Shown here in pieces: positions 37,613 through 45,336 of a stretch of DNA of 61,769 bases; position 1 is the stretch's first letter, and each line of letters begins with the position of its first letter. The translations under genes were made by a program, and so were the position numbers. The notes beneath the pieces are model-generated. The model saw only the letters and a list, made by a program, of their open reading frames with translations, had not been told where the DNA came from and did not search any database. Source of the stretch: Bacillota bacterium. Its GTDB lineage: Bacteria > Bacillota > Dehalobacteriia > UBA4068. The stretch is taken from positions 1-61,769 of the forward strand of contig JAILCQ010000024.1 in NCBI GenBank assembly GCA_024679955.1. The letters are read 5' to 3'.

Positions 37613-37791
37613 CCGCTTTCTCGCCCTCCTTACCGTGGACTCTCTACTTTTTCTGATAGCATAGTATCACGGTTCAACGGTAAAAAAGTGACATCATAAA
37701 TTTTTTATTTAAAAATTTTTTCCCGCCTTTCCGGGCCGGGCTTGCCGCGCTTTCGGGAGAGTCCGGCCCCGGCGGCCGGCGGAAAAAACGG

Positions 37792-38202
37792 CTATATCCA
37801 TCCCAATTCCAGCGCCAAACGGCTTAATAACTCCTGATTCCAGCGCAGCAAGGTGCGGTCGGAATATCCCAATACCGCCGCTGCGCCATATAAAGTATGG
37901 CTGCTGTTTAAGTAGACCATTCTGATCATGGCCAATTTATCCGCGTCCTTTTCCTGCTGATAAGCGGCCAAAACTCTTTCCACCGCCGCCACTTCCTTGC
38001 CCATTTGTTCCAGCCGCCCCTGACTCAGGCGGACCGCTTTGCCATAACAGGGATCGCTGACGCCGCTTCTGCGGCAAACGGTATCCAAGGCATAATTTTG
38101 TCCCAAAATCACATCCCCCCGCAGCTGCTGCAGCAATTGGCGGTTGGCGCGATAGTTCAGCAAAATATCTTTCGCATGTCCCCGCCATTTCAGATATTTC
38201 AT
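37792..38202 (-). CDS. ArpU/RinA-like late transcription regulator
   Basis: The protein has 136 residues and is mainly helical. The C-terminal half (VERVLAAYQQEKDADKLAMIRMVYLNSSHTLYGAAAVLGYSDRTLLRW) looks like a sigma-70 region 4-type HTH. This organisation is that of ArpU/RinA phage regulators, which turn on the packaging and late genes that follow. The start overlaps the zinc-ribbon gene by ATGA. About 180 bases separate it from terS; no terminator is obvious there. Confidence 0.75.
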   Translation of the reverse strand: MKYLKWRGHAKDILLNYRANRQLLQQLRGDVILGQNYALDTVCRRSGVSDPCYGKAVRLSQGRLEQMGKEVAAVERVLAAYQQEKDADKLAMIRMVYLNSSHTLYGAAAVLGYSDRTLLRWNQELLSRLALELGWI

Positions 38203-38498
38203 ATTTGGATCATCTCCCGTATGTATCGCCGTTCCTCCCGGCTAAACTCCTTATCCGCCAGTTCCGCCAATTGCCGCAGAATCATACCGCCGCAATCCGG
38301 GCAAATCCCTTCCGTCAATTGTTCCTCCGGCCACCTCTCGCCGCATACCGGACAATCCGCCACCTTAAACCAGGCCCCGCCGCAAAACGGACAAGCCCAA
38401 TATATCTCGGGCAAAGGATTTTCGCCGGTGGGCCCCCGATTCTCCCGATACCGTTTCAAACGTCTGAACACCCTGCCACAATCCTCGCATTGAAACAT
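38199..38498 (-). CDS. Phage zinc-ribbon protein
   Basis: The 99-residue protein has four zinc knuckles, CEDC, CPFC, CPVC and CPDC, giving two rubredoxin-like ribbons, and a helical C-terminus (FSREERRYIREMIQI). It is probably DNA binding or a structural co-regulator of the ArpU-like gene with which it overlaps. The ATG at 38498 follows AGGAGG. Two operator copies lie 26-70 bases upstream of its start. Confidence 0.7.
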   Translation of the reverse strand: MFQCEDCGRVFRRLKRYRENRGPTGENPLPEIYWACPFCGGAWFKVADCPVCGERWPEEQLTEGICPDCGGMILRQLAELADKEFSREERRYIREMIQI

Positions 38499-38523
38499 AA
38501 AACCTCCTGTATACACTCGTTTG

Positions 38524-38538
38524 TTGCTTATTACGCAA
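38524..38538. promoter_or_regulatory. Phage operator copy A
   Basis: TTGCTTATTACGCAA; fits TYGC-N7-GCAA shared by four sites in this region. It lies 30 bp from copy C (centre to centre). Confidence 0.65.
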
Positions 38539-38553
38539 TATATTTATTTCTTG

Positions 38554-38568
38554 TCGCTCATAGCGCAA
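38554..38568. promoter_or_regulatory. Phage operator copy C
   Basis: TCGCTCATAGCGCAA, just downstream of the Cro-like gene stop; same consensus. Confidence 0.65.
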
Positions 38569-38569
38569 C

Positions 38570-38764
38570 TTACTGTCCAAAAAAAATTTTTGCTGGATCT
38601 TTGATATGCAGCAAATCGATCATTTTTTCCATTTCGTCGGAGCCAAAAATCCCTTTGTTGATTTTACTGTTGAAGGTACGCAAGGAGATACCCAAATGTT
38701 TCGCTACGTCCGCCTGTGTCAAACCGTTGTTTTTAATAATGTTTTTTAATTCTTTGATGTTCAT
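38570..38764 (-). CDS. Cro/Xre-like phage repressor
   Basis: This 64-residue single HTH protein (KNIIKNNGLTQADVAKHLGISLRTFNSKINKGIFG) is the first leftward gene and divergent from the S24-type repressor. It is the natural Cro counterpart. The ATG at 38764 is behind GGAGGG; upstream in-frame starts lack one. It is transcribed from the strong leftward promoter at 38831-38859, which carries operator copy D downstream of its -10. Confidence 0.8.
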   Translation of the reverse strand: MNIKELKNIIKNNGLTQADVAKHLGISLRTFNSKINKGIFGSDEMEKMIDLLHIKDPAKIFFGQ

Positions 38765-38813
38765 CTTTTTCCCTCCGTTTGTAGTTTGTTTGCAATTGGT
38801 TTTCGACTGTTTG

Positions 38814-38828
38814 TCGCTTGTCATGCAA
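38814..38828. promoter_or_regulatory. Phage operator copy D
   Basis: TCGCTTGTCATGCAA, immediately downstream of the leftward -10 box, where a bound repressor would block the Cro-like gene and the late operon. Confidence 0.65.
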
Positions 38829-38830
38829 CT

Positions 38831-38859
38831 AATATACAGATAAAATTGGCGTTTGTCAA
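38831..38859 (-). promoter_or_regulatory. Leftward early promoter
   Basis: On the minus strand TTGACA (38859-38854), 17-base spacer, TATATT (38836-38831). A consensus -35 makes it a strong promoter. Confidence 0.8.
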
Positions 38860-38894
38860 TATAAAAATTGGGAATAGCAGGAGAAATTTAATGG

Positions 38895-38923
38895 TTGCAT
38901 ATTCCGCAACTTTACCCTATAAT
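38895..38923 (+). promoter_or_regulatory. Repressor maintenance promoter with overlapping operator copy B
   Basis: TTGCAT at 38895-38900, 17-base spacer, TATAAT at 38918-38923. Operator copy B (TTGCATATTCCGCAA, 38895-38909) includes the -35 box, so the repressor can shut off its own gene. Confidence 0.75.
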
Positions 38924-39031
38924 AAATACAGGTGTTCGATTCAGGGCGGTGCGGCCAAGCCCCGGCGATACCCCCGACATGATGCAGCGCATGTAACACA
39001 AACAAACAAAAAAGTAAGGCGGTGGACCGGT

Positions 39032-39667
39032 ATGGGTATTAAAGAAAACCTGAAAATCAAACGCAAGGAATTGGATCTTACCTTGGAGGAAGCCTCCCAA
39101 AAGCTGGGCATTAAACGCTCCACTTTGCAACGCTACGAAAGCGGCGCCATCACCAATATTCCGGCCGACAATATTGTCAAATTGGCGGAAATCTATCACA
39201 CCACTCCGGCGCAGCTGATGGGCTGGGCAGATTCTTTCAACAACGAAACGGCAAACGGCAAAGAGGGAGATATGCCTTCCCTCCATCGTTTCGCCCTGCC
39301 GATATTGGGCGAACCTGCCTCTGACGGTTCACGAATGTGCGAACCTTTATTTGAAGGATATGTAGAAATGGGTTCAGCCATCCGCGCCGATTTTTGCCTG
39401 CGGGCCAAGGGGGACGGCATGATCAACGCCCGTATCCAAAACGGGGATATCGTTTTTATCCGCCGGCAGGACGATGTGGAGGACGGAGAAGTGGCCGCTG
39501 TATTGATCGAGGATAAACCCACCCTGAAACGGGTATACAAACATGGCGATTGGATTCAGCTGCAAGCGGACAATCCCAATGTGCGGCCGATCCTATACCG
39601 GGCCGGCGAAACGCCCAATATCCGCATCATCGGCAAGGCGATCGCTTTTCAAAGCAATGTAGAATAG
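39032..39667 (+). CDS. Phage CI/LexA-type repressor lacking the catalytic serine
   Basis: The 211-residue protein has an Xre HTH (about 1-62, LTLEEASQKLGIKRSTLQRYESG) and a C-terminal S24 peptidase-type domain (about 95-205). The family's GDSM motif reads GDGM here (Gly129, codon GGC at 39416-39418), while the lysine of the dyad is kept in TLKRVY (Lys166). The usual Ala-Gly or Cys-Gly cleavage pair near residue 90 is also not evident (GEPASDG). Self-cleavage is therefore unlikely and the prophage may not respond to DNA damage. The ATG at 39032 follows AAGGCGG. It is divergent from the Cro-like gene. Confidence 0.85.
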   Translation: MGIKENLKIKRKELDLTLEEASQKLGIKRSTLQRYESGAITNIPADNIVKLAEIYHTTPAQLMGWADSFNNETANGKEGDMPSLHRFALPILGEPASDGSRMCEPLFEGYVEMGSAIRADFCLRAKGDGMINARIQNGDIVFIRRQDDVEDGEVAAVLIEDKPTLKRVYKHGDWIQLQADNPNVRPILYRAGETPNIRIIGKAIAFQSNVE

Positions 39668-39697
39668 CGTAGCCAATACCGGCAAAGGAGTATGCCT

Positions 39698-40273
39698 ATG
39701 AATAACAAAGAGAATCCCTCTGTGCCGGCACCGGCACAAACCAAAGAAATCTTTTTCGCCGGCGGCTGTTTTTGGGCCATAGAAAAACTGTTCCAAAGCA
39801 TCAACGGCGTCCTGGACGCGGAAAGCGGCTACGCCAACGGCAAAGCGCAAATCGTTCCTCATTACTACAGAGTCTGCCTGGGCGATACCGGTTATCGGGA
39901 AACGGTACGCGTCCTCTACGATCCCGCTTTGGTAACGTTGGAACAGCTTTTGGCAGTTTTCTTTCACACCATCGACCCAACGGTCGAAAAACGCCAGGGC
40001 AACGATATCGGCGACCAATACCAAACCGGCGTCTACTATGCAGACAAGGCCAGCGGCGAAACGGTGCAGGCTTTCGCGGAAAAGGAAAGGAAAAAATATC
40101 CCCGTTTCGCGGTGGAAATACAACCGCTGAAAAGCTTTTTCCCGGCCGAAGCCTATCATCAGAATTATTTGGATAAGCATCCCGACGGCTATTGCCATAT
40201 CCCGCCGCATATATTTCAAACCGTCAATCAGTTTATACAAACGCTGACCAGCCCAAACCCCGGGGATGACTGA
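39698..40273 (+). CDS. msrA: Peptide-methionine (S)-S-oxide reductase MsrA
   Basis: This 191-residue enzyme repairs S-epimers of oxidised methionine. The catalytic GCFWAIE motif is at about 26-32, with the conserved GDTGYRETVRV, GNDIGDQYQTGVYY and AEAYHQNYLDKHP segments. The second ATG at 39698 has AAAGGAG at 8 bases; the ATG six bases earlier is too close to it. It is the first host gene after the prophage-like element. A GCAAGCC/GGCTTGC hairpin follows near 40282. Confidence 0.93.
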   Translation: MNNKENPSVPAPAQTKEIFFAGGCFWAIEKLFQSINGVLDAESGYANGKAQIVPHYYRVCLGDTGYRETVRVLYDPALVTLEQLLAVFFHTIDPTVEKRQGNDIGDQYQTGVYYADKASGETVQAFAEKERKKYPRFAVEIQPLKSFFPAEAYHQNYLDKHPDGYCHIPPHIFQTVNQFIQTLTSPNPGDD

Positions 40274-40367
40274 AACAAAAAAGCAAGCCTCTGGAAAAGG
40301 CTTGCCGGGTGCAACGAATCATGTTACGATACTGTTACAAGAAATGCAAAATCAAGGGAGGTATCCC

Positions 40368-41036
40368 GTGTATCATCCACAAAAAATCAAAGCCGTGATT
40401 TTCGATTTAGACGGCACACTGCTGGACTCTCTGCCGGATCTGACCACCGGCATCAATTTATCCCTGGCGGACTTGCAATTGCCCCAACTCACCGCCCAAC
40501 AGGTGCAAAGCTTTATCGGCAACGGCGTCGCCAGCCTGATCGAACAATCCCTGCCCCAGGACCGGAAAGACGAATACTTTCCCCGCTGCTACGAATTGTT
40601 TCAAAACCACTACCGGCAACATCTCTGGGAGCAAACCCGTCCCTATCCCGGCATAACGGCATGCATCGCCAACCTTGCGCAGGCCGGTTATCGCCTGGGC
40701 GTCATGTCCAATAAAAGAGACCCGCTGGTAAAAGAACTGGTGCGGCATTTTTTCGGCGACCGTATCCCCGCAGCCATCGGCGAATGCGACGAAGTTCCGC
40801 GCAAACCCTCCCCAATCGGCATACGGATGGCCATGGAACAATTGGCCGTCCAAATGGAGGAAACCGTCTACGTGGGCGATTCCCCGGGGGATATTATCAC
40901 AGGACATAACGCCGGCTTGCCAGTGATCGCCGTCGCCTGGGGCTACCGGCAAAAGGAATTGCTGCAAGATGCCGACGCTCTGGCGGAGACCCCGGAGCAT
41001 CTGGCGCGCTTGCTGGGATGGACGCCGTCAGCCTGA
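40368..41036 (+). CDS. HAD-superfamily phosphatase, phosphoglycolate phosphatase-like
   Basis: The 222-residue enzyme has all HAD motifs: motif I FDLDGTLLDS (about 11-20), motif II SNK (about 116), a Lys in PRKPSP (about 146), and motif IV VGDSPGDIITG (about 168-178). A C1 helical cap is present. It is similar to Gph and pyrophosphatase PpaX; the substrate is uncertain. The frame is open upstream into msrA, but GTG at 40368 follows GGGAGG at 7 bases and is the likely start. Confidence 0.87.
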   Translation: MYHPQKIKAVIFDLDGTLLDSLPDLTTGINLSLADLQLPQLTAQQVQSFIGNGVASLIEQSLPQDRKDEYFPRCYELFQNHYRQHLWEQTRPYPGITACIANLAQAGYRLGVMSNKRDPLVKELVRHFFGDRIPAAIGECDEVPRKPSPIGIRMAMEQLAVQMEETVYVGDSPGDIITGHNAGLPVIAVAWGYRQKELLQDADALAETPEHLARLLGWTPSA

Positions 41037-41052
41037 AGGGGTGGTGGCCGGA

Positions 41053-41385
41053 CTAAAGCTCCGGCTCTTCCCCATCCTCCGCCGTGTCCTCCAACGGCAA
41101 AGCGGCTTCTTCCCAAAGGATGTTTTCTTCATCGGGATCGGTACGGATCTCCTGCAACAAAGAGCAGACAAAATCCCTGTCCTCTCTGGCGCACCACAAA
41201 GTGGCGTAACCGTCCACCGTGCGGCCGCCGGCTCCCATATACAGGCTGGCCACCTCCCCGGAAGATAAACGGATCTCAAAAGGCACATTCTCTTCCGTCA
41301 GGCAAATGGACATCACATTGGCTTCGATCTCATTTTCCAATTGGGCGACGGGACAATCCAACGTTTCCGGCGTATGCTCGCTCAT
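41053..41385 (-). CDS. Small acidic protein, possibly DUF2007-like
   Basis: This 110-residue protein has a compact alpha/beta part (NVMSICLTEENVPFEIRLSSGEVASLYMGAGG...) and a very acidic C-terminal tail. The layout resembles small DUF2007-type proteins, which are thought to bind ligands or partners. It is encoded next to a second protein of similar size and composition, possibly a paralogue. The ATG at 41385 follows GGGGGGA. The function is unknown. Confidence 0.6.
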   Translation of the reverse strand: MSEHTPETLDCPVAQLENEIEANVMSICLTEENVPFEIRLSSGEVASLYMGAGGRTVDGYATLWCAREDRDFVCSLLQEIRTDPDEENILWEEAALPLEDTAEDGEEPEL

Positions 41386-41406
41386 CACAGTCCCCCCTTG
41401 CTGTCG

Positions 41407-41745
41407 CTAATCAATGATCAAAGGCTTCTGTTTGCCGCTGCGGATCTGGCTTTCTCCGATAAAATTGGTATCCGGCTCCTCTCCTTCCGGCGGAGCCTCC
41501 CGGATCTCCGGCGGCGGCAGTTGCTTGCGTATTTCTTCCAAAACCGCCTCGATCTCATCGGCGTCCTGGGGATCTCCCCAAACCCGGGGCGGGAACAAAA
41601 ATACGCAGTCCCGACCATAGGACATGCCCCGCATGTTTTCATTGTTGTCGCCGATGCGATAGGCGATATGCTTCTCATCCAAAACCTGTTTCAAAGCGGC
41701 GATTTCCGCCTTGCTTTCCAAATCGAACAAAGGAACCAAAGACAT
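41407..41745 (-). CDS. Small acidic protein, possible paralogue of its neighbour
   Basis: The protein has 112 residues. LVPLFDLESKAEIAALKQVLDEKHIAYRIGDN resembles the first strand-helix-strand of DUF2007-like domains, which often sense or relay. Its C-terminus is Pro/Glu-rich. The ATG at 41745 follows GGAGGA; an upstream frame extension has no ribosome site. It is probably co-transcribed with the protein at 41053-41385. Unknown role. Confidence 0.6.
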   Translation of the reverse strand: MSLVPLFDLESKAEIAALKQVLDEKHIAYRIGDNNENMRGMSYGRDCVFLFPPRVWGDPQDADEIEAVLEEIRKQLPPPEIREAPPEGEEPDTNFIGESQIRSGKQKPLIID

Positions 41746-41863
41746 ACTATTCCTCCTCCATGCTGAGAATGGCTTCCGCTTTATTGTAACACGAATACAG
41801 GCTTTTGTCATGGGGGAATTCCCGCCGGTCCACCCACTTTTATTTTAAATGCGGAAAAAACTC

Positions 41864-41892
41864 TTGCATTTCATTAAAAGGTATGGTATGAT
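41864..41892 (+). promoter_or_regulatory. tRNA operon promoter
   Basis: TTGCAT at 41864-41869, 17-base spacer, TATGAT at 41887-41892, 12 bases before tRNA-Cys. Confidence 0.75.
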
Positions 41893-41904
41893 TACATTTG
41901 TTAC

Positions 41905-41978
41905 GGCGCCATAGCCAAGTGGTAAGGCAGAGGACTGCAAATCCTTTACCCCCAGTTCAAATCTGGGTGGCGCCTCCA
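41905..41978 (+). tRNA. tRNA-Cys (GCA)
   Basis: Cloverleaf with acceptor GGCGCCA/TGGCGCC, anticodon GCA in CTGCAAA, T-loop TTCAAAT and encoded CCA. Confidence 0.95.
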
Positions 41979-41983
41979 ACAAC

Positions 41984-42015
41984 GATAAAACCCGCGCCTA
42001 TGCGTGGGTTTTATC
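41984..42015 (+). terminator. Hairpin between the two tRNAs
   Basis: GATAAAACCC pairs with GGGTTTTATC, with a GC-rich inner stem and a CTAT loop. It may be a terminator or processing hairpin for tRNA-Cys. Confidence 0.7.
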
Positions 42016-42020
42016 AATTC

Positions 42021-42107
42021 GCCGGAATGGCGGAATTGGCAGACGCAGGGGACTTAAAATCCCCCGGTAGAAATACTGTACCGGTTCGACCCCGGTTTCC
42101 GGCACCA
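42021..42107 (+). tRNA. tRNA-Leu (TAA)
   Basis: 87-base class II tRNA with long variable arm, anticodon TAA in CTTAAAA, T-loop TTCGACC, encoded CCA. Confidence 0.95.
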
Positions 42108-42148
42108 CGATAAGATTTTGCCCAAAGGCAAAGTCTTATCGTTTTTTT
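42108..42148 (+). terminator. Terminator of the tRNA pair
   Basis: Stem CGATAAGA-TTTTGCC/GGCAAAG-TCTTATCG followed by TTTTTTT. Confidence 0.9.
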
Positions 42149-42198
42149 ATCGCCACGATCTGTTCCGCAGCCTTCCCTTTATCACTGTACGGGAAGTA

Positions 42199-42227
42199 TT
42201 GACAAATCAAACCTTTAATGCTAGATT
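42199..42227 (+). promoter_or_regulatory. Promoter of the ABC importer
   Basis: TTGACA at 42199-42204, 17-base spacer, TAGATT at 42222-42227. A small inverted repeat AAGAC-TAG-GTCTT lies at 42239-42251, just after the likely start, a possible operator. Confidence 0.6.
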
Positions 42228-42306
42228 ATAACTATACAAAGACTAGGTCTTATACTTGATATTATCCAAGGACAAAATCTATTTTATTGTCAAAAGGAGT
42301 AAAACG

Positions 42307-43404
42307 ATGAAAAAGCTGTGGATGGCCCTTCTGTTGGGTCTGGCCCTTTGCCTGACGGCCGCCTGCGCCGCCAACGATCAAACCCCCGGCGGAGACGCCG
42401 CGGAAGAAACCGATACCCAAACCGCTGAGAATGAGCCCGAAACCATCCGGGTCGGTATGGCCGGCAAGGATATCAAAACCGCCTGCATCATTCTGGCCCA
42501 ATCTTTGGGTCTCTTTGAAGAAGAGGGCGTCAACGTAGAATTTGAAACCATTTCCAATCTGGCCGAAGGCCTCACCGCTGTAGATATGGGCAAGCTGGAT
42601 CTGCTGCCCTTCGGCGTCATCCCCACCGCTACCTTTGTCAGCCAGGGCACGGACGTGGTGATCATCGGCGGCACCATCAGCGAAGGCAGCGAAGCCATCA
42701 CCCTGCCGGAAAATATCGACAACTTTAAAACCCCGGACGATTTCAGAGGCAAAAAAGTGGGCTGCTATCGGATGGAAACCGGACATATGGTCATGAAAGG
42801 CCTGCTGCGTGAAGCCGGCTTGACCATCGGCGAAGGCCAGGATGTGGAATTCGTACTGATGGACGGCATGCCTTCCATCTGCGAAGCGGTGAAAAAAGGC
42901 GAATTGGATATCGGTTTCGTCAACAGCGGTTATGGCGAAATCGCCAAACAAAACGATTTGGCTGTGGCCTTTTATGTGAGCGAATGGAAAAGCGGTTTCC
43001 CCTGCTGCCGGCAAACCGTATCCCGCGCCGCACTGACGGACAAAAGGGATGCGCTGGTACGTTTCATGACCGCTTGCCTGCGGGCTTATGAAATCTATCT
43101 CTCCGATCATGAAACCACTGTGGACGCGTTGGCGGAATACTCCGGACAAAGCAAAGACTATGTGGAAGCCGTTATGTACCATGGCGCCATGGTCATCTCC
43201 CTGGACCCCAACCGCAACAAAGTGGACGATTTCTATCAGGTGATGAAAGCCAACGGCGATATCGACGCCAACACCCCCTATGAATTGCGGGATTATACCG
43301 ACGTCACCGTTTATGAGGACGCTTTGAACGGCTTGCTGGAACAGAATCCCGACGACGAAGTGTTGCTGCAATTGAAAGAAGAATTCCAGACCAATAATTT
43401 TTAA
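42307..43404 (+). CDS. ABC importer substrate-binding lipoprotein (NMT1/SsuA-like)
   Basis: This 365-residue protein has a lipoprotein signal (lipobox LTAAC, Cys at about 20), then an acidic linker and a type II periplasmic-binding domain of the nitrate/taurine/thiamine-precursor group: IRVGMAGKDIKTACIILAQSLGLFEEEGVNVEFE. It is the first gene of a three-gene importer. A thiamine riboswitch is not visible in the leader, so a sulfonate, nitrate or pyrimidine substrate are all open. The ATG follows AAAGGAG. Confidence 0.88.
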   Translation: MKKLWMALLLGLALCLTAACAANDQTPGGDAAEETDTQTAENEPETIRVGMAGKDIKTACIILAQSLGLFEEEGVNVEFETISNLAEGLTAVDMGKLDLLPFGVIPTATFVSQGTDVVIIGGTISEGSEAITLPENIDNFKTPDDFRGKKVGCYRMETGHMVMKGLLREAGLTIGEGQDVEFVLMDGMPSICEAVKKGELDIGFVNSGYGEIAKQNDLAVAFYVSEWKSGFPCCRQTVSRAALTDKRDALVRFMTACLRAYEIYLSDHETTVDALAEYSGQSKDYVEAVMYHGAMVISLDPNRNKVDDFYQVMKANGDIDANTPYELRDYTDVTVYEDALNGLLEQNPDDEVLLQLKEEFQTNNF

Positions 43405-43422
43405 GATTTAAGGAAAGCGCTT

Positions 43423-44229
43423 ATGCCGAAACTCAGTTTTAACCAGGTGGATTTCGCCTACAAACAGAATAAAAAAACCTATCCCGCCCTGCATAATCTG
43501 AATCTGCAGATCCAAAAGGGAGAGTTTGTCTGTGTCATCGGCCCTTCCGGCTCCGGAAAAAGCACGCTGTTAAATCTGGCGGCCGGTTTGCTGCAGCCGG
43601 ATCAAGGGCAAATCCTCCTGGACGGCAAGCCTATGCCCCGTCCCAATGTGGACCGAGCGGTGGTCTTTCAGCAGTATTCCCTGTTTCCTTGGCTCACCGC
43701 CCAGGAAAACGTGGCCTTCGGCCTGCGCCAGGCCCATCGCGGCATGAGCAAGAAAGAAGCGCTTGCCCGGGCGGCGGATTATTTGGCCCAGGTGGAAATG
43801 GCGGACGCCGGATACAAATATCCGTCCCAGCTTTCCGGCGGCATGCGGCAGCGGGTGGCCATCGCCCGGGCCGTAGCTTTGCAGGCGGATATGATGCTGC
43901 TGGACGAACCTTTCGGCGCTCTGGATACCAAAAAACGCCAGGACTTGCAGGATCTGCTGGAAAAGCTGTGGGAAAACGGCGGCAAACAGCAAACCGTTCT
44001 GTTCATCACCCATGATATCGAAGAAGCGGCGCTGTTGGGCAATCGCATCATCTTTTTGGACAAAGGGCGCATTCGCAAGGATATCCCTTTGCAATTGCCC
44101 CGGCCCCGGCGGCTCTTGGCCAATTGCCGCACCGGTGAATACATGGAAACGGTGGAAGAATTAAAATCCCTCTTCTATCAATATCAGGATGCGGAAGAGA
44201 ATTGGCAGGAAGAGGTCGCCTGCCTATGA
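43423..44229 (+). CDS. ABC importer ATPase (SsuB/TauB-like)
   Basis: This 268-residue ATPase has Walker A GPSGSGKST (about 38-46), Q-loop FQQYSLFPW, signature LSGGMRQR (about 138) and Walker B MMLLDEPFGALD (about 158-169), then the H-loop FITHDIEEA. It is typical of the nitrate/sulfonate importer subfamily. It begins 18 bases after the binding-protein stop behind AAGGAAAG, and its stop overlaps the permease start (ATGA). Confidence 0.95.
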   Translation: MPKLSFNQVDFAYKQNKKTYPALHNLNLQIQKGEFVCVIGPSGSGKSTLLNLAAGLLQPDQGQILLDGKPMPRPNVDRAVVFQQYSLFPWLTAQENVAFGLRQAHRGMSKKEALARAADYLAQVEMADAGYKYPSQLSGGMRQRVAIARAVALQADMMLLDEPFGALDTKKRQDLQDLLEKLWENGGKQQTVLFITHDIEEAALLGNRIIFLDKGRIRKDIPLQLPRPRRLLANCRTGEYMETVEELKSLFYQYQDAEENWQEEVACL

Positions 44230-45137
44230 GGCGCCTCCTTTTCCTGCTGGATCATATTGCATTATGTGCATTGGTCGCTATCGTTTTCCACCAGGGCGCC
44301 AGAGACGTAGTCGCGCCCTGGGCTTTTTTGGCGTTTCTGGCTTTGGCGGAGCTGTTTTTCCTCTTCCAATACCGCAAGGAGCAAAACCGCACCGCCGCTT
44401 CCTGGATCATTTTGCTGATATGGCTGCTGATGCTGGTCTGGGAATGCTGCGCCACACAATGGGACGTCGCCCATCCGGTGCTGATCCCCTCGCCGGAAAA
44501 CGTCTTTAACGTATTCTTTACGGAATGGAAGCAATTGCTGCGGGGCTTGTATTCCTCCACCCAACTGCTGGTGATCGGCTTTGCTTTGGCGTTGAGCTTA
44601 GGCGTCGGCTTGGGCCTGCTTACCGGCTGGGTAGACGGTTTGCGCCGGGTGGCCTATCCCATCGCCTATGTGATCAGCCCCATCCCGCCGGTGGTATACG
44701 CTCCCTATTTGATCGCCCTGATGCCCACTTTTCGCAGCGCTTCCGCTTTGGTCATCACGCTGGGCATCTTTTTCCCCACATACCTGAATATGATCGTTCG
44801 TGTGCAAAGCGTAGACCGGCGTATCATCGATTCCGCCCGTATGTTGGGGGTCACCACGCCGCAAATGGTTGGTAAGATCCTGCTGCCTTATGTGCTGCCG
44901 GGTCTGGTCTCCAGCCTGAAAGTATCCCTCTCCATGTCGGTGATGATGCTGACTTTCGCGGAGATGATGGGCGCTACCAGCGGCGTAGGCTATTTCATTA
45001 TCAATTATACCCACTACGGCAATTATACCAACGTGGTGGCTGGCATTATCCTGGTAGCCGTATGGGTCACCGTCCTCAATAAACTGGTCAATCTTTTGGA
45101 ACGCAAAGTGGTCAAAGGCGGAGAAGGCCTCGGTTGA
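44226..45137 (+). CDS. ABC importer permease (SsuC/TauC-like)
   Basis: The 303-residue protein has about eight membrane helices. Two extra N-terminal helices precede the BPD_transp_1 domain with the EAA loop DSARMLGVTTPQMVGKILLPYVLPGL. It would form the homodimeric channel for the ATPase and the lipoprotein encoded before it. The ATG at 44226 overlaps the ATPase stop. The N-terminal extension compared with most TauC proteins is a minor oddity. Confidence 0.9.
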   Translation: MRRLLFLLDHIALCALVAIVFHQGARDVVAPWAFLAFLALAELFFLFQYRKEQNRTAASWIILLIWLLMLVWECCATQWDVAHPVLIPSPENVFNVFFTEWKQLLRGLYSSTQLLVIGFALALSLGVGLGLLTGWVDGLRRVAYPIAYVISPIPPVVYAPYLIALMPTFRSASALVITLGIFFPTYLNMIVRVQSVDRRIIDSARMLGVTTPQMVGKILLPYVLPGLVSSLKVSLSMSVMMLTFAEMMGATSGVGYFIINYTHYGNYTNVVAGIILVAVWVTVLNKLVNLLERKVVKGGEGLG

Positions 45138-45157
45138 GTTCCGTGTCCTCGCATACC

Positions 45158-45192
45158 AAAATGCCGTCAGGTTTTACCTGACGGCATTTTTC
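45158..45192 (+). terminator. Terminator of the ABC importer operon
   Basis: 14-bp stem AAAATGCCGTCAGG/CCTGACGGCATTTT, loop TTTTA, followed by TC. Confidence 0.9.
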
Positions 45193-45274
45193 GTAATAAA
45201 AAAGTGATTCCAGCAAATAACGAACAAAACAGGGCAAGCCGCCACGCCAAAGCGACGCCTCTACTATACGTAGC

Positions 45275-45303
45275 TTGCGCCGCTGCCGCTGCTTTGCTAT
45301 AAT
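45275..45303 (+). promoter_or_regulatory. Promoter of the HTH-desulfoferrodoxin gene
   Basis: TTGCGC at 45275-45280, 17-base spacer, TATAAT at 45298-45303. Confidence 0.75.
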
Positions 45304-45336
45304 AGCGGCGATAAAAACCCACGGAGGTAAAAAACA

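Noticed and set aside
42228-42306. Thiamine (TPP) or other riboswitch before the ABC importer
   Set aside because: The leader is under 80 bases, AT-rich and lacks the conserved TPP core; only a small inverted repeat is present.
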